64,000 bases of DNA. Source: Apostichopus japonicus. Lineage: Eukaryota; Echinodermata; Holothuroidea; Aspidochirotida; Stichopodidae. Positions 11,681-25,500 of the stretch are shown here, piece after piece; positions within the stretch are counted from its first letter, which is position 1; each line of letters starts with the position of its first letter. The notes under the pieces are model-generated. The model was not told where the DNA came from, searched no databases, and saw nothing but the letters and a program-made list of their open reading frames with translations. Location: NCBI RefSeq assembly GCF_037975245.1, contig NC_092568.1:17195001-17259000 (forward strand), read 5' to 3'. The position numbers were made by a program, and so were the translations under genes.

Positions 11681-11990
11681 CCTTCCCAGTATCCATCTTG
11701 GGAACATCATATAGGAAGATGGCTGAATGGTGAGTCGCCTTAAACATACTTTGTGTATATTTATATCATTTTTTATATTAACAATTTTATAATGGGATGT
11801 TCATTGATGTCAGGCTTACTGGCTATGAAATCTTACTGTTATGTTTGACTACAAAAACCTATTATAACGTTGTACCACACTAATGGTATGTGTTCCACTA
11901 CCGAAACGCATGCTGCAGCACAATCAAGGTCATGTGGTGCACTTATAACCACTATCATAATTATTATGATAATTATTATTATTATACAGT
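11681..11990 (+). other. RPAP1: RPAP1 3' UTR / flank with candidate splice donor
   Basis: Non-coding after the TGA. An ATG|GTGAGT donor-like site begins at 11730, 49 nt after the stop, so a 3' UTR intron is possible. No AATAAA is seen close by. The end of the transcript cannot be placed from sequence alone. Confidence 0.45.
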
Positions 11991-12220
11991 TAATATAGTG
12001 CGCTATCAAGCAAGCGTTACTTAATGGGCTGTACCAACAAGGGATTCGAGACAAAAGTACAAAAAAAAGTGAAAATCTAGAACATAGAAATTTTAAGTTT
12101 GGGTTTAAACTGCTTAATTGTTATTGCATCTTGAATTCCACCTGGAAGTTTATCCCAAAATCGGGGACCTGCAACGGCAAATGAACGATCGCCACTAGGT
12201 TTGCAATTGGACCTAGGATA
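11990..12220. mobile_element. Interspersed-repeat fragment
   Basis: The stretch GAAGTTTATCCCAAAATCGG followed by 'GACCTGCAACGGCAAATGAACGATCGCC'-like sequence resembles a widespread invertebrate and fish repeat motif ('...TTCCA.AG.TTGGGG.CAGC.AC.GA.AA.G..CGATC.CC') that I recall only in outline. No open frame or terminal repeats are clear. It is called a degenerate transposon fragment. Ends are approximate. Confidence 0.4.
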
Positions 12221-12221
12221 A

Positions 12222-12570
12222 TGCTGCACCATCAATATAATGTTGTATGTGTATGGTGATACACCATTGATGGTTTTGTTTCACCACTGATATCATGTCA
12301 TGCTCTACCAATGATCATAACATCGCCAACTAGTATCATTTCTAGCTCAACCAGTGATTGTGTTGGTGCACCACCACTATCATTTTGTGCCCTACCAATG
12401 ATGGTGATACAGCACCACCATTATAATGTCATATCTCACCAACAATGTGATGTTGTACCACCATGTCATGTCAGGGCCCTACCAATTATGATTGTGATGT
12501 TGTATCACTAATATCTCATCATGCTCTTCCAAAGATGGTGATGTTACACCACTAAGTATCACATCTTTGG
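12222..12570 (+). repeat. Degenerate tandem array rich in CACCA/ATGATG
   Basis: Recurring blocks of the type 'CTACCAATGATGGTGATG' and 'CACCACTATCATGTCATG', spaced roughly 50-70 bp apart with many changes, form an old, decayed tandem repeat. Simple composition explains the short open frame at 12311-12511. Confidence 0.6.
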
Positions 12571-13839
12571 TCTTCAAATTATAATTTTTAAATCTCCAAG
12601 TTAAATCTGGGTCAAACTGTTTTTACACTATAGATTTGATCCAAACCCTGTGTGAAATGAAGATGTCCGTATTTGATCCAAATGAAGTCTACAATATACA
12701 AGTGGCATAAATCTGTCTTCTTTTACATGTATGTGTCATATCATCTGTTCTCAAATAGCCTTTGTTGTTGCTTATTAAATGGTCACTTTCATCGTAGTAA
12801 TTAGTAGTAATTACTGGTAATTGTGACTTGTAGTGGTCAGATTGATAGTCAATGTTGCTGCTAGACAGTTTAATTTAGCTCACAATGTGGCTTTTTGTAG
12901 TATTTGGTGCTGTTTTCTTTGACAAGACCACTGATAACTGGTAATGTAGCTTGCTGTATGGTCAGTGTATTGGTTGGGCCACTTCTATTTTAACACCATT
13001 GTTCTAGCTCACCATACACTCACTGCAATCACACCAGCCAATTCGACCGGTTTCTATTTTTACAATATATTGCTATTTTGTATTAGTTGCCAGTTTTTCC
13101 CCAATGCTCCTAAATTTTTCCTCTAACCTCCTCCTTCATATGTTTGTGAAAAACATGTTGGTAGGTCTTTGGATAACAGTAGGTGCCACTTTAATTAACA
13201 TGATAGGTGCAGCTCACCATAAGCGCTTGTCATATTAGACGCTGCTTCTCATGAATAAAGCTGGTATATTAAATGCAACTTTATACTTTACGATCCAGTG
13301 TCCAGTGTTATTGGTTTACTGCTTCTTGACAGTTCTGGGTTCATGTTGTCTGTGGTCAGCTGGTGTGTGCATTATGTCAGTTTGTAAAAGCAATCCTGTT
13401 ATCAGCAGCGTGTGACACTCGCTCAGCTGATTGATGGCATAAGCTGGACACTGTTGTCTGATTAAATGTGCAACTCAAGTCATAAACTGCAGTTAACTTA
13501 CTGCCAGTTTACTGCATTGCTATCTAATCTTGATGAAGATTGGTTGAAACAAAAAAACCTTGTGAAGGCTGAGACATTGATAAAGAAGCGAATAACTGAT
13601 TGACTTAGTGACCTGACTTTATGTTCAGTTTAATTGAGTACTAAATGTCTTATTGCTGTGAATAATATGTAGTGCATGTGTAGAATACAGCTAAGTTTTA
13701 ATGACTTAGGACAATTATAAACATTTCTACTTAAATAATCATTCTTTTTTTTCTTTTGGTTTCATTGATTATTGACCTTACCTTCTCTTCTGTTGATATT
13801 TCTTACTTTTAAGTAGATGACTGTTGGATCCTCTGACAT
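12571..13839 (+). other. No gene seen; candidate poly(A) signals
   Basis: AT-rich unique sequence. The first ATTAAA after the RPAP1 stop is near 12774 and the first AATAAA is at 13254-13259. Either could end the RPAP1 transcript, but a 1.1-1.6 kb 3' UTR is only a guess. Confidence 0.3.
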
Positions 13840-13841
13840 AC

Positions 13842-13905
<64 letters not shown>

Positions 13906-13910
13906 ATTTA
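13840..13910. repeat. (TA)n microsatellite
   Basis: About 70 bp of TA dinucleotides with a few AAA/TTT interruptions. It accounts for the Tyr/Ile-repeat open frame on the minus strand here. Confidence 0.95.
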
Positions 13911-15984
13911 TCATATAGCTTCCACAATAAGCTTCCATGATAATCTTGTAATCCTTTTTCGAAAGAAAAATCTGTATTCTTACTGTATTGAGGAGTTTTC
14001 TATACACAAATTAAATATTTTAAGTAGCTATTTATGTTTTATAAGCACATGTAGGTGTTAATCACACAGGATCGATGCAAGTTTAAACCAGTTCAAAGAT
14101 TTCTAAGAACTCTGTATCAAAGAAGTCCTTTTCATCCAATAAATGTCATGATTCAATTTGAAAGTTGTGACAACTTTACCGCCCTTATTCTTATATGCTT
14201 ATTAGATGAATACCTATTAGACTAAGTTTTGAAGTTGAGAAATTAGCAGACTTTCTCAACAATTGAACCTCACTCCTTCCCCTCCTGTTCCCCATCCCAT
14301 CTCTCCCTAGGTATTGATGCAGTAAAGCTACTCAATTGCAACTTTACTAAAAGCGTCTCTGTGTAAGAATGTTGGGTGGCTGGTGATGGAACTAAAAAGG
14401 CTACAAATACAACCAGCAGTATTAAATTTGTTTTCTTTCAAAGAGTTGATCATGTTTACAATATTTCTAATTCCACCCAAAATCTTGAATACATAGAAAT
14501 TGGCATGTGTTGAGTTCATGACCTAGCTGGCAATCGCCTTTCCTAGTTAAAGTTAAGTTACATTTCCGTTTCGTTTTAACTCTGTTAACCCCCAAATAAT
14601 ATGTAACATAATAAATGTCATTGACAGAACAGATAAAAAATGTGAAAACTGTAAAGAAAAACAGATTCAACTACTGAAGGAGTAACTTGATGGACAGTAA
14701 CAAATAGTACAGCCTATTTACATTAAAACCATGGAAACTATCAAGTATTTTCACCCTTTATTCTTAATTTTTCATAAAAATTGTATTTTTGATTAAGAAG
14801 AAATCTTTGAAAAATCAATAAAGTTACTTACTAATGTTAAAAGCAAATAGGATTGATGATGTTTATTAATTTATAGGTCAATGCTGGGTCTGCAATATCA
14901 CAACAGATTGCCTCATTTGCATAGAAGATTCAGGGCAAAATTTGTTATTTTCATCAAGTGATTACGCCGTGTAGCATTAGAATTAAGTACAGTGAACTAA
15001 TAATTATGTGACTATATCATGTTATGATATTGCTACCAACTTGTTGTTTTCGAAAGTATCTTGCACGGCACTGATATTCAGCTAGATACTACACAGGGAT
15101 GTCTTCTTTTTGCAACTTCCTCCTTGAGAGTAAGAGAGCGTTGTCCATATAAACAACAGCCTGCAGGCCACCCACATAAAGCTAGTTTTTGCAGAAAGCT
15201 ACTGTTTAGAGATAAACTGGGTGGGTGTATAGTTTAAACATTCCTAGAATAGTTCCTTATCAAATTTTTGGATGTCAAACAAGATAACAAATCAGTTTCT
15301 TTTTCTTAACATTTTTTAACTGGTTAACTTTTGTAAAAGTTGTTATGAATGTTTATGTAAAATACTTTGAGAAATTTTATCTTACAAATATTAGAAACAT
15401 GCGCAGCTAATAAAACTTGCCATAATATTAAATAGGGACTGATATATGACATTTTTAAAGCTTGGTAAATAAGTTATTTTTCTTAAAAATGTACTACATT
15501 TTCAATTAAGATGAAAACTATAGCATATTTTTTATATTTCTTTCGACACAATTGTTCATGTGTACTTTCTCTGTCAGTTTTCTGTTATTGATATCCTTGT
15601 ATACACAAATATTAATTACTGGAAAAAAAGCAAAGAATTTTAATGTCACATGACTTGTAGAGTAGTGATTACTTGCCCAAACCAGTGTGTATCCAAGAGT
15701 TACTTTGCTGATCAATAAATGATGTACAGTTTTGTAGAACTATGATTGAACAGCTTGGTATTCTTTCATACTTGATGATAAACATACAATGGTTTGATCT
15801 TCTGTAAATACACCCCCACCCACATTCTGTCATTCTCAGTTTGCCAAACATTTGGACAGCTTACAACCTTCATGACTGTTTAGTCTAGGGTAGTTCATAC
15901 AGGAAAACTTCATCATTGCCACATAAATGTTTCATATTTATGAATGCTATTAAAAAGTGGAATGAAATCCAAATATTGAAATTT
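13911..15984. other. No gene seen
   Basis: AT-rich DNA with short frames on both strands (for example 14328-14670 and 15518-15851, minus). None has recognisable domains or convincing splice sites. No repeats stand out. Confidence 0.6.
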
Positions 15985-16215
15985 CTTTCAGGAGTTGCCG
16001 AAATCTTTATGGCTCTCTGTCTGGATTGGCCGTTGTCTTTCTATTTTGCTCGCAGCATGCCTGTCAGTGTTCTCAATTCATGAATTTAAAACGAAGAAAT
16101 TGAAACATGAGATGTGCATGTTGTCTCCATGGTAACACAGCTCTAATTCGAATAATGCCACAGAGCGATGTTGTAGGCATGCTTGGAATTATCTCTTACC
16201 TGTAGGTGGCCATAT
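15985..16215. promoter_or_regulatory. Unique island with RFX X-box
   Basis: Less AT-rich than its flanks. It contains GTCTCCATGGTAAC at 16123-16136, which fits the palindromic X-box consensus GTHNYYATRRNAAC of RFX factors. A frame after a TTTCAG at about 15985-15991 stays open for about 49 codons (ELPKSLWLSVWIGRC...) up to the TAA of the X-box. I do not recognise it, and it is more likely non-coding. Confidence 0.3.
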
Positions 16216-19200
16216 GCATGAAGACATTAAAAAGTCTGTTACACCCCAGGAGAAGTTTTTAGCAGACACTTTTTTTTTTTTTTTTCATTTTCCTTCTTCT
16301 TGTTTTTCTTTATGAACTCTTTATTCCTTCACGTCTCTTTGTAAGCTTCAGTAAGCAGGATGTAAAATCCATAGTCAGGCTATTAACTCAGTAGGGACTG
16401 TTTGTGTGATCCTTTCAAAATGAGAGAATTTGGGAACAAGAATTTTTTATTATTTTTTTCCCCTGGGGGCTATTTTAATGTCATGTCTCGAAAGAAAGAT
16501 TCCTGAGGTTTGTGACTCTAGTTTACACAATCAGTCATGCTCAAAATTGTCCACTAGGATGGGAAACGTTTAGAATATATGAAATTAATTTTCTTTTGCT
16601 TTCGATATTTAGTTTGGAGCATGGTGATTAGGCTTTATCAATTTCTTCCTGAAGTAGACAGAACATTTTTATGGCAGCTATTCCGCAACTTAGATGTCTA
16701 AATGTCGAGATTAATGAAACTGGGACATTCACTATTTGCGTTAAGAAATTTGTTGCAGCCATGATAAAAAATTTCAAATTAGAGCAAAGATATTGGCAGG
16801 CAGTTAAAGTTTGCAATTAATTTGATGTTTAGTTGGGATGGAGATAATTAAATTTTTATTGTGGGCCTATTTGAAATAACTAGTTTCCAAGCTGATCTTG
16901 TAACGTGTGGGAGAAATGTTTGAGAGGACTGATAAATTCTCTGTTGTTATAACCTAATGCAAATAACTTTACTGTATTGTTTTATCGTGTTCATCAGCAA
17001 ATGCAACAAATGAGCGTGATTATTTGGTTTCTGTTTCCATCGCGATAGGTAAATCCCAAACGAAGGGATCGGTTTGGAGTTGTTTTGTTTTTGGCGTCTT
17101 CCTGCTGCAGTTGGGTATTGATAATGATGATTGGCACATTGCAATTTAAGATATTAGCATGGATGACTTCAATTCATTTCCAGTCATATACACAGTACAA
17201 TTGTATAGAAATGGCAAGCAATGTAGGAGACCTTAATGAACTGTTTTGCTTGTATTGGGAGAGGAGAGAGGTTTAATCAATTCATCTCCCAATCCGCTTC
17301 CTTGCTCAGCTGGGCATCATCTTAGTATAAGAGATTAGTATTTAATCCTTACATGGATGGAACGTGGATTGTTAATGATGCCTATCCTTACTGCCAAACC
17401 CTCTCCCATTCACTCCCTCATCTCCTATCCCCTCCTCCAACCCATCCTCCCCCTCCCCACCTCCCTCACTACCAACCACACAGAGTGTTACAGATGCACA
17501 GTATATCCTGAAATGGCAAGCCGTCTTTTCTCTGTTAGTTGCCCCTCTCCTCTCTTACCCTCTACTAACCCCCACATTCCCTGCATTACTTTCTCTTCTT
17601 CAATATATCCCATACTCCTTTGGTCTTTTTCATCCCTACCATATCCCTCTAGTACTACAGTATATATGAGCTCATGATTTTAACACGGCTAGTACCCTAA
17701 ATACTTTGCAACCCATGTATATAGGCCTGACTTTGGTGGACTGAAGTTTGGTGGTTCAGACAAGTTGCTGTCATTTGGTACATTAAAGAACATTCCTTTA
17801 AAGTTAAAACTACAATAACTCATGGAATTGATCGCTGTGTATGAGAAAAAAATTACTGTGGAAACACTCTTAGTACACTGAAAGATTCCTAACAGCCAAA
17901 ATGCTATAACATCTGACTTTTGTTTCCCTCTTGTCCTGCCAGTGAAAAAAATAACATGTTTCTTTTCAAACTCCCATCAGTAGCAAAAGGCACCATAATA
18001 TTACTATTAGCATCGACTTTATTGACATTTTCTGTTGTTTATAAGGTTTCCTAGTTTTGATATTCATTGTATACTTAATACCAGCTATATGTAATATAAA
18101 TTTACATACCTTTTTAATAACACTTAACCAGCTAATTGATGACCTAGTCTTCCTTGTTAACTCACGACGTTTTGACTTTTTGATGAATAATGTCATTCAA
18201 CAAGAAAATATTCTATGGATTACTGTAGATAAGTTTGCATAAGCCTACAATTAAAAGTTTGCTGTATTGGCCTTAAATATGCTAGTTATTCAAATATGGT
18301 CACCTTTGGTCAAAATTCTACAACTGTTTTTATTACAACCTTCGAGGAAATTTTCCTCACTGGGAAATTCAGTCATCTTGTGTGTGTTCGTTGAAAATGT
18401 CTGAAAACAATTTGGAGAGTAAAGACGTCCAGGAAAGTACTTTTTGAAAACTTATAGCAAGTATAGCGTGCTATAATTTGGGGCCTATGCTGACTACCTT
18501 TGAGTGGGGATTAAAGGTGTGTACCCCCAAAAGTGTTTATTTGTGATTTATCACTAACATGTTCCACTTTAGTTATTACATGTGACCAATGTTCCCTTCA
18601 ACCTGTGTGCATACTCACAATTGCAAACAGCATAAAAAGTGAATTGAAATGCGCACATAAGCCTGACACTGCAAACCATTAGTTTTTGGTTTCCGATTCT
18701 AACACGATTTCTCATGCACTATATGTCAGATTCATGCCATATGTGGTAGTCTGATAATCAATGGGCTGTATATGTGTCCTTTTGTTTTTAGAAGTAATGT
18801 CATGCATATTTATGAATGGGCGGGACATAACGTAAAACTGTCAAACTGGCCATATTGTGACAACTTCTTATTTTTTATTTTTTTTACATATTTGGCATCT
18901 TTGTATTGTTAACAAGTGTGCTAGTGTTCATGTTATGAAATGTTGACAGTAATATGCATGGTAGGCAGGAACTTAAATGTGATTTTGTTAAAGAAATCTT
19001 GTAAACACTATTATCTCGGAAATCGTAGATAAGATTCATGCTACAGGTGTATATTATACACTGATTTATTTAAACTCAGTAGTGCCCTTTGTCTTGGTGT
19101 TTAGACTTTAGTTGGCATCTTGGAAATCATTTTTCTGGTTTTCGTCTGGTCTGGACAGCTACAAATATATATTCCTAATGGTATTTGACATGTCACAATC

Positions 19201-19554
19201 AAAAGTATTGCTATAAATCTATTGAGCTTTTAATAACTTTAAAATCAGGGTTCAGGTTTGCATAAACCTTGTTACACTCACATAGTTTTGGAAACTGGCA
19301 GAAAATTTTGCACAGTATATGAGACTTTTTCGAGCATTGACCGTTGGAGCATAGAGGGAACATTGTCTTGTAACCAATGTTAAATTGGCATACATATTCT
19401 ATGTTCATGTTATCATAATTTATGTCTGACATGGATCCATGTTATTAACATGAATGTCCTTTGATGGTCGCCTGCAGTTATAAATCCATGATCTCATATC
19501 ACCTTGTCTTCATTCCATTCATTAACACAAGAGACAGGTGAAGTTTGGAATTTC
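16216..19554. other. No gene seen; poly(T), pyrimidine-rich tract
   Basis: A poly(T) run lies at 16270-16285. A unique island at about 16930-17160 includes ATCGCGATAGG near 17039. A C/T-rich stretch spans 17395-17655 and creates a Pro/Ser-rich open frame. The rest is AT-rich and featureless to me. Confidence 0.55.
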
Positions 19555-20110
19555 ACCTGCTGCTGCTATTGCACATTCCATGCAGCGTCTCGTCTCAGAG
19601 ACGAAACACGTTGTACGTTGTGCGTGTGAATCCACAATGTAAGAAATTAAAATGAAATATGTAGAGCCAGGGGTAAAGCCAAACAAAGAATTAATAATCA
19701 TAATCCGAATACAATCCGGTTAATCAGGATGTCAGATTATTTGGAGTACCGGCCTTCTAACACTTTATATTAGATAAAGACCTTGAAAATACTTCATCTA
19801 GTCTCTTTACACATCTGCGTAGTCACCGAAGGAGGCATAAAGATAGCAGCAGCTGTGAAATTCTCAAGCTGAGATAGGATCGTGAGGACAATCGTTAGCA
19901 GCTTGGAGATAAAGTTTTCTGGCCTCGTCTTTTGAATCAGAGCAGGAAAGAACGCTCTTCGGTACTCGGAAACCAGGTCCCGAAATAGTATTCCTCTCCG
20001 GAGGGATGATGTAGATCCTTGATGTAAATGATAAATATGATGCAGCAGTTCATCGGTATGAACATACTGTTATCAAATCAGAGAGGTTGCGTATGGACAG
20101 TTGTCAGGTT
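19555..20110. promoter_or_regulatory. Unique, CpG-containing island (candidate non-coding element)
   Basis: Contains the hairpin-like TCGTCTC-A-GAGACGA at about 19587-19601, several CG dinucleotides and the pair CACGTTGTACGTTGTGCGTG. It has no open frame of note. Its composition differs from the AT-rich surroundings. A regulatory role is inference from composition only. Confidence 0.25.
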
Positions 20111-20280
20111 GCTCCAAGGTTGACATGTTCTGATTAGGTCTGAAATAGTATTTGTAAAATGAAGACAGTTTTGACATTCTCGATATTTCAAATTTATCAC
20201 TGTTGAGATGTCAGACAAATTTTAAGTGAATGCTAATTGTTCAGATATTTTTAGAAAACTCAGGCAGCAAAGGCATAATC

Positions 20281-20460
20281 ACTTTCCTTTCTGAGGACCC
20301 TGGGGATCAAGGGAAAGGGATTTGAGGGACCTGTGAGAGGGGGAAGGATTTGAGGGTCCTCGGGAGGGGATGGGATTAAAAGAAAACCTAGTGGAGAGGA
20401 AGGGGGTTTGAAGGAACTTGGAAGGGAAAGAAGTTTGAGGGACCTGAGGAGAAGTATTTT
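20281..20460 (+). repeat. Purine-rich degenerate repeat
   Basis: Recurring 'GGGAAAGGGATTTGAGGGAC'-like units (about 30-45 bp apart, imperfect). The minus strand reads as a Pro/Ser-rich frame for compositional reasons. Confidence 0.6.
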
Positions 20461-22014
20461 TGGGAAGGTACATTTTTTGTGTTATTAAATATGCAAAGAT
20501 GTGGTTAAGAAATTGCTCAATGCTCACTCCCCCCCCCCTCCCCGGACTATCCCCTCTGCACTGAGGATAGGTTTAGAGGTAGCATTCCTTGTTTCGTTTG
20601 ACTAATGATGGGAATGTTGACAGCAAAATTCTGTGACTATTAGGATGATTTTGTGTGGTTCATTCTTTAGGCTCATTGAAATTACTGTTCATCAATGATC
20701 ATGCAATTCTCTTAATTGGAATGGGCAAGGGGAGAGGTTAATTGGAAAGAGCTCCCCCATCTCCAGTATCCCTCCTCATCCCTTGTTTCCCTTGTCCTCC
20801 AACATCTGCCTTGCAGTCATATCTATAGGCCTACTGTGATCACTAGTTCCACGATGTTAATCTCTTTGTTCCTCATTTTATGGATGTTCTACTGAACAGT
20901 AGCTCTGTTTCCTTAATAGCAACTGCACCAAGGATCTGTTGTCACTTGTAACAATTAAATATTCTTGAACAGAAAACGTATTTTTAGGCTTGCAAATTAG
21001 TTTGTGAACACAATTCCCAAGGTGCTCCTATAAGGAAACTAGACACATGCAGTGATATTTGACAGTGACTTGAGAGTCTGTCTGCATTTGTAGGATCATA
21101 TTTCTGAATTACTAAATGAGGCAAATATTTTAATTTTGTTTTTCTGATAAGCTAGCAAAAAAGGGACAAAGGTATTGAGGTATCTGGTGACCATTCCTGA
21201 ACCTGCTAGCATATTTTGAGATGAAGTTTTATATCACACATTGAGAGGAGTAGAAATGAAAATTTTCTGTCACACTTTGTTGAAACATCAATAATGCTCG
21301 CCTATTGTGGAGATGTAGCACAGGGAGTAATTTAGTGTTGAAATTTTGTGGTGCACGTTTGAACGCTCCACGTTTGGTCTCTTGTGAAATTATTATGCAT
21401 TTTCTGTATGCAACACTGTACTCATATATCAATTTGACCATTTTGCATAACATCTTGCGATACCTGGTGAATTATTACCTGGAACATTCTGTTCCTCTAG
21501 CATTGTAATTCATTGATTTCCCAATTAAATTTGTACAATTATCAATTGTCAACACCATGGTCCCTGCAAATTTTATTAATATGTTATGATTGGGAGTATA
21601 TCATGTCATCATCATGGTGCATTCGGTATGCAATTTAACAAACTGACCAAGGTTTCTCAAAGTTAGATTGCAAGTTGATCAAAATGAGACACATACCCTC
21701 TTAGATATCTTCAAATATATAATAGATAATTTTAAATGTACATGTAACTAGTAATTGTATCAAATTCTATATTCCGCATTGTGCATACCAGACCCATTCA
21801 CATTGTAGCACTACATGAGTAAACCAGTTGTCTTCGAGTTAACTTCATTATATGATTGAAAATTGATTGGGAAAACTATAAAACTACACCTGTTATGGTG
21901 TGTTTAACATCGTAATATTGCTCTGAAGACAAAAATTGTGCCATCCTTTGACAGTTTGAGTCATTTGTATATATCTGATGGTTATGATTGATTACAAATT
22001 ACCCAGAATTCATG
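20461..22014. other. No gene seen
   Basis: AT-rich unique DNA with a C-run at 20527-20540. Short frames on both strands around 21229-21508 overlap each other and lack domains. Confidence 0.6.
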
Positions 22015-22560
22015 TCTGGAAAATATTCTCCTTGTGAACAGCGGCTGAACGGCCGGCTGAAGGGCAAACTCGGCAGCAGATAGCACCGCTAATTATAAAT
22101 CTCATCTCTCTATTCACAAAGGTGTTTTGTGCGAGATTACTTCCGCCCGTTGCCGGGTAAAGGTTCGAGATCATTTTTTTATCTCTCTCTAGCCTGGATT
22201 GCCAAAGGGACAGCACGTAAATTATGGATCGACTGTTTTCATCCCAGGCACAATTTTCCAACCTGCACGGTTTCTTTTATTGTAAGCCAATATATCCTTT
22301 CTTCGAGGGATCCACAAAGACTCCGGTTTTTAATTAAATTCAGGGTATGTTTAGAGCAGAAATTTTGCTGGGAGGTAAAAGTTCCACTCATGAGAAAAGT
22401 GATGAAAAAGGGATGCGCTCTAATAAACTTGTAGGACTCTTCCGACTCTCCCATAAGGAGTTTAGAATTGATGAAAACTATAGTAAACATCTCTCTGTGG
22501 GGTTTCCATGTAACATTCCATCCTCAGCTAAACTTTATGGGAAACAGTGTGAATGGGAAA
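22015..22560. promoter_or_regulatory. Unique island, candidate conserved non-coding element
   Basis: Begins with CGGCTGAACGGCCGGCTGAA, the most GC-rich unique stretch nearby, then CGCTAATTATAAATC (homeodomain-type TAATTA core). It shows none of the simple-repeat character of its flanks. Overlapping frames on both strands (22010-22261, 22129-22434, 22239-22490, 22347-22631) show no bias for one strand, which argues against coding. Ends are approximate. Confidence 0.3.
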
Positions 22561-25500
22561 TGAAAGATCAAAACTGCCAAAGTGGCCGGATCTTTAAAAA
22601 AACAAGTGGGGGGGGGGAGGGAAAGAGTTGATTTTCCTTTGTATCGCAAGTTGTTTTGATATTTCATTGTTCTTACATAGAAAAGTGAGAATAATCAGTT
22701 TTGCACTTTAAAAATTATATTTAATTTGATTCATAATTGTAATATATGAATTGGAGATATGAATTGACATTTGGTTTAATACCATTAATGGTCTTTTCTG
22801 GCATATTTAATTGGAATTTAGTAAACACATTAATTTCCCTTCCTGTCTTCCTCTTTTTACCCATCTACTTTTAGCGGCTCTTTCACATCCAATTCATTTG
22901 CGATATTAAAATAGGTTCCTCAGATTGTTCTAACCGAAATTTTGAGAAAGACGAGTGATGATCTTAGTCATAAAATATAGTCTGAGAGAAAAAAAAAACA
23001 TTTTGGAGTTAAAAATAATAAAATATTAGATGTGACATGACAAGAGATGTAATAACGTGCACCTATTGTTTCTGTTGTCTCAAGCTCACCTCACATGATG
23101 AGAGTTCAGGTATCGTTCAGGTCGCTAATTATCACAGTTTAGAGGGAGGTGTTTTCAGTTTTACCCCAGCGAAGGAGGAGGATCATGTGATATTAATCAG
23201 TGACCTGGAGAAATTAACTCTATTCTCTGTCAATGTTGTTGTTCTTCTTTTGTCCTTCTCTTTATAATTATGAAATTAATGCTATTTAAGTCCCATTACC
23301 TCTGACCAATACCAGCATCGCAACGTGTTAATGATCAAGTCCGATTCAATCAAACGTGAACACGCTCCGCCAGTGTTTGCAAGTGCAAAGCTCTCATATA
23401 TGACAACATTACCGTATTTTAAAAATAACTATTAACGTCATCGACAGGAAAACCACAGATAATGCATTCAGACAAACACTCTTTGTATTGATTTAGGCCA
23501 GTCATCATTTACATATATAGTATGCAGCGATAGCTAACCTTAATATATACATAGAATAAAAGAAACAAAGGTGTCACTCTAGGAGCCGAACAGCGTTGTG
23601 TCTTTGAACTGTTATGATAGAGAGTCATGGAGTGTTCGACTGTGGAGGTTTTGTCACGTTCTTTTATTCTGTGACTTCCCATGGATTTGTCTCGTAATAG
23701 TCGTTGCGGCGAAGCATCCTTTGATGATATTTCTTTGGCTTATTAAAATTGTTTAATATGATGCTACGCTACGTTACACTTTCCGGTGGGAAATTTATGC
23801 TAGTCATAATAGATCTGTGTGTATATCTTTACAAGCCATTTTTATTTATTCTTTCTTTCATTTTGTTTTTCATGATTTGGCTTTCATAGTCAAAGTCCCT
23901 TGCTATATATATATTTGATTAGTCATGAATACCGAGAATATCATTACGCTGTAACTATATATGTGTGAAAGCTTGCAAGGACACGCAGGCTACCATTCGA
24001 GTGGTCCTCCAAAACTCTGATGGCAAAGTGTGATATCTCAGAAGATGTGAGATTGAGTGTGGATCAATTTATCGTAAAGAAATGTTAATGGGTTGTGTCG
24101 GCTTAAAATTCAAAACAAAACTTTAACCCTTTAGACATATGTCGGGACAAATTTTAAAACTTCTGTTATCTATCATTCTGAAAATCTAAACTCCAGTTTA
24201 AGGGAATCTCTTATTTGCAATTATAGAAACGGTCATTAATAGACTGAAATATTTATACCTAATAACTTCTCACCCCAGCCCCTCCCTGTCTTTCCTCACC
24301 TCTCTTCCTCCCCACCCACATACTTCCCCCTCTCCCCCCCCCAAATTAATTTTTAATTAAAGTTGCTTTGATATACACAAATATTTTGTTTCTATCTTTT
24401 CCCACATTCAGGATCTTTCATGATCTCAAGAGTGTTTCTCAAATGTGAGGCATTAACTTTTGACCTAAAATGCCTTCAAATACTAATTGATTTCATATTC
24501 TATATTCTCCTCTTTCAACAGAGGGTTGACATTTTGCTGCTTTGACTTTGCAGCACAGAATACACTGTTTATATAATATACTATTTGTCACCTATCTCCC
24601 TTTGTATAGAAATTCAGTGGATGGATGTGTGTAATCTCCATCATGATTAGTATTATATATTATTATCTGATATTATCATTGTAGACGAATTTTACCCTCA
24701 ATTGGTATTCATCCGTTGAATGCACACTGAAGAAGGAGGGTGGGGGGGGGCTGGAATACAGCCCACATTGCTTTTAAAAATTTGTGTGTCCCCCCCCATT
24801 CATAAGTCACAACATCTTTAATGGTTTAGCAAGAGTTTTCTCTTCTTCATTTTTTTTTCTGTCCAGGGATTAAGCAATCCTTTGAAAAACATTTTGTGAC
24901 AGTTATGACTAACTACATTGTCTCTAGTGTCGCTATAGGGTAACTAGAGAGAGATTGATGATAGTTGTGTTTCTAAGAATAGCACCCTAACCTTTCCCAG
25001 TTTGTGTATACACTACTCACTGTGAATCTACCTTCAACAGCCACAATAACACATCCCTGCCTCTACATGTGAGGGCCTTATAGTTCAAGTGTTCAATCAA
25101 TGAGAATGTACAGACAGACAGAGAGAGGGAGATTGTGGTGTATAATATAGCTAAAGAAAGCTTGGCTTGGAAAGTTCACCAGAAGTTCACCGTTTGGTGC
25201 CTCCTACATAACACAGTCCATCCTCCTGACAAATTCCCTGATCTGAATCCCAGACCAATCCGCATCTCAGACGTAATCAGCCGCCAGATTAAAATTGATA
25301 GCACTCCATGGTCATAGGAAACCTCAGAGCTTTATCCTGTGTCCCGATTTCCTGCGGGTATTCTTAAAATTTTAAATAGTGAGCAGGATGAACTACTACT
25401 TGAAGAATCACCTTAAGACAATAAAATAGGAATAAATTATGTATTCCAATGACACCTAGAAAAATTCTTAAAACTTGAAGACTCGACAATAGTCTGTACC

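Noticed and set aside
15985-16130. Possible exon after TTTCAG (ELPKSLWLSVWIGRC...)
   Set aside because: It stays open for about 49 codons, but no matching donor or family is recognised, and it ends within the X-box sequence.
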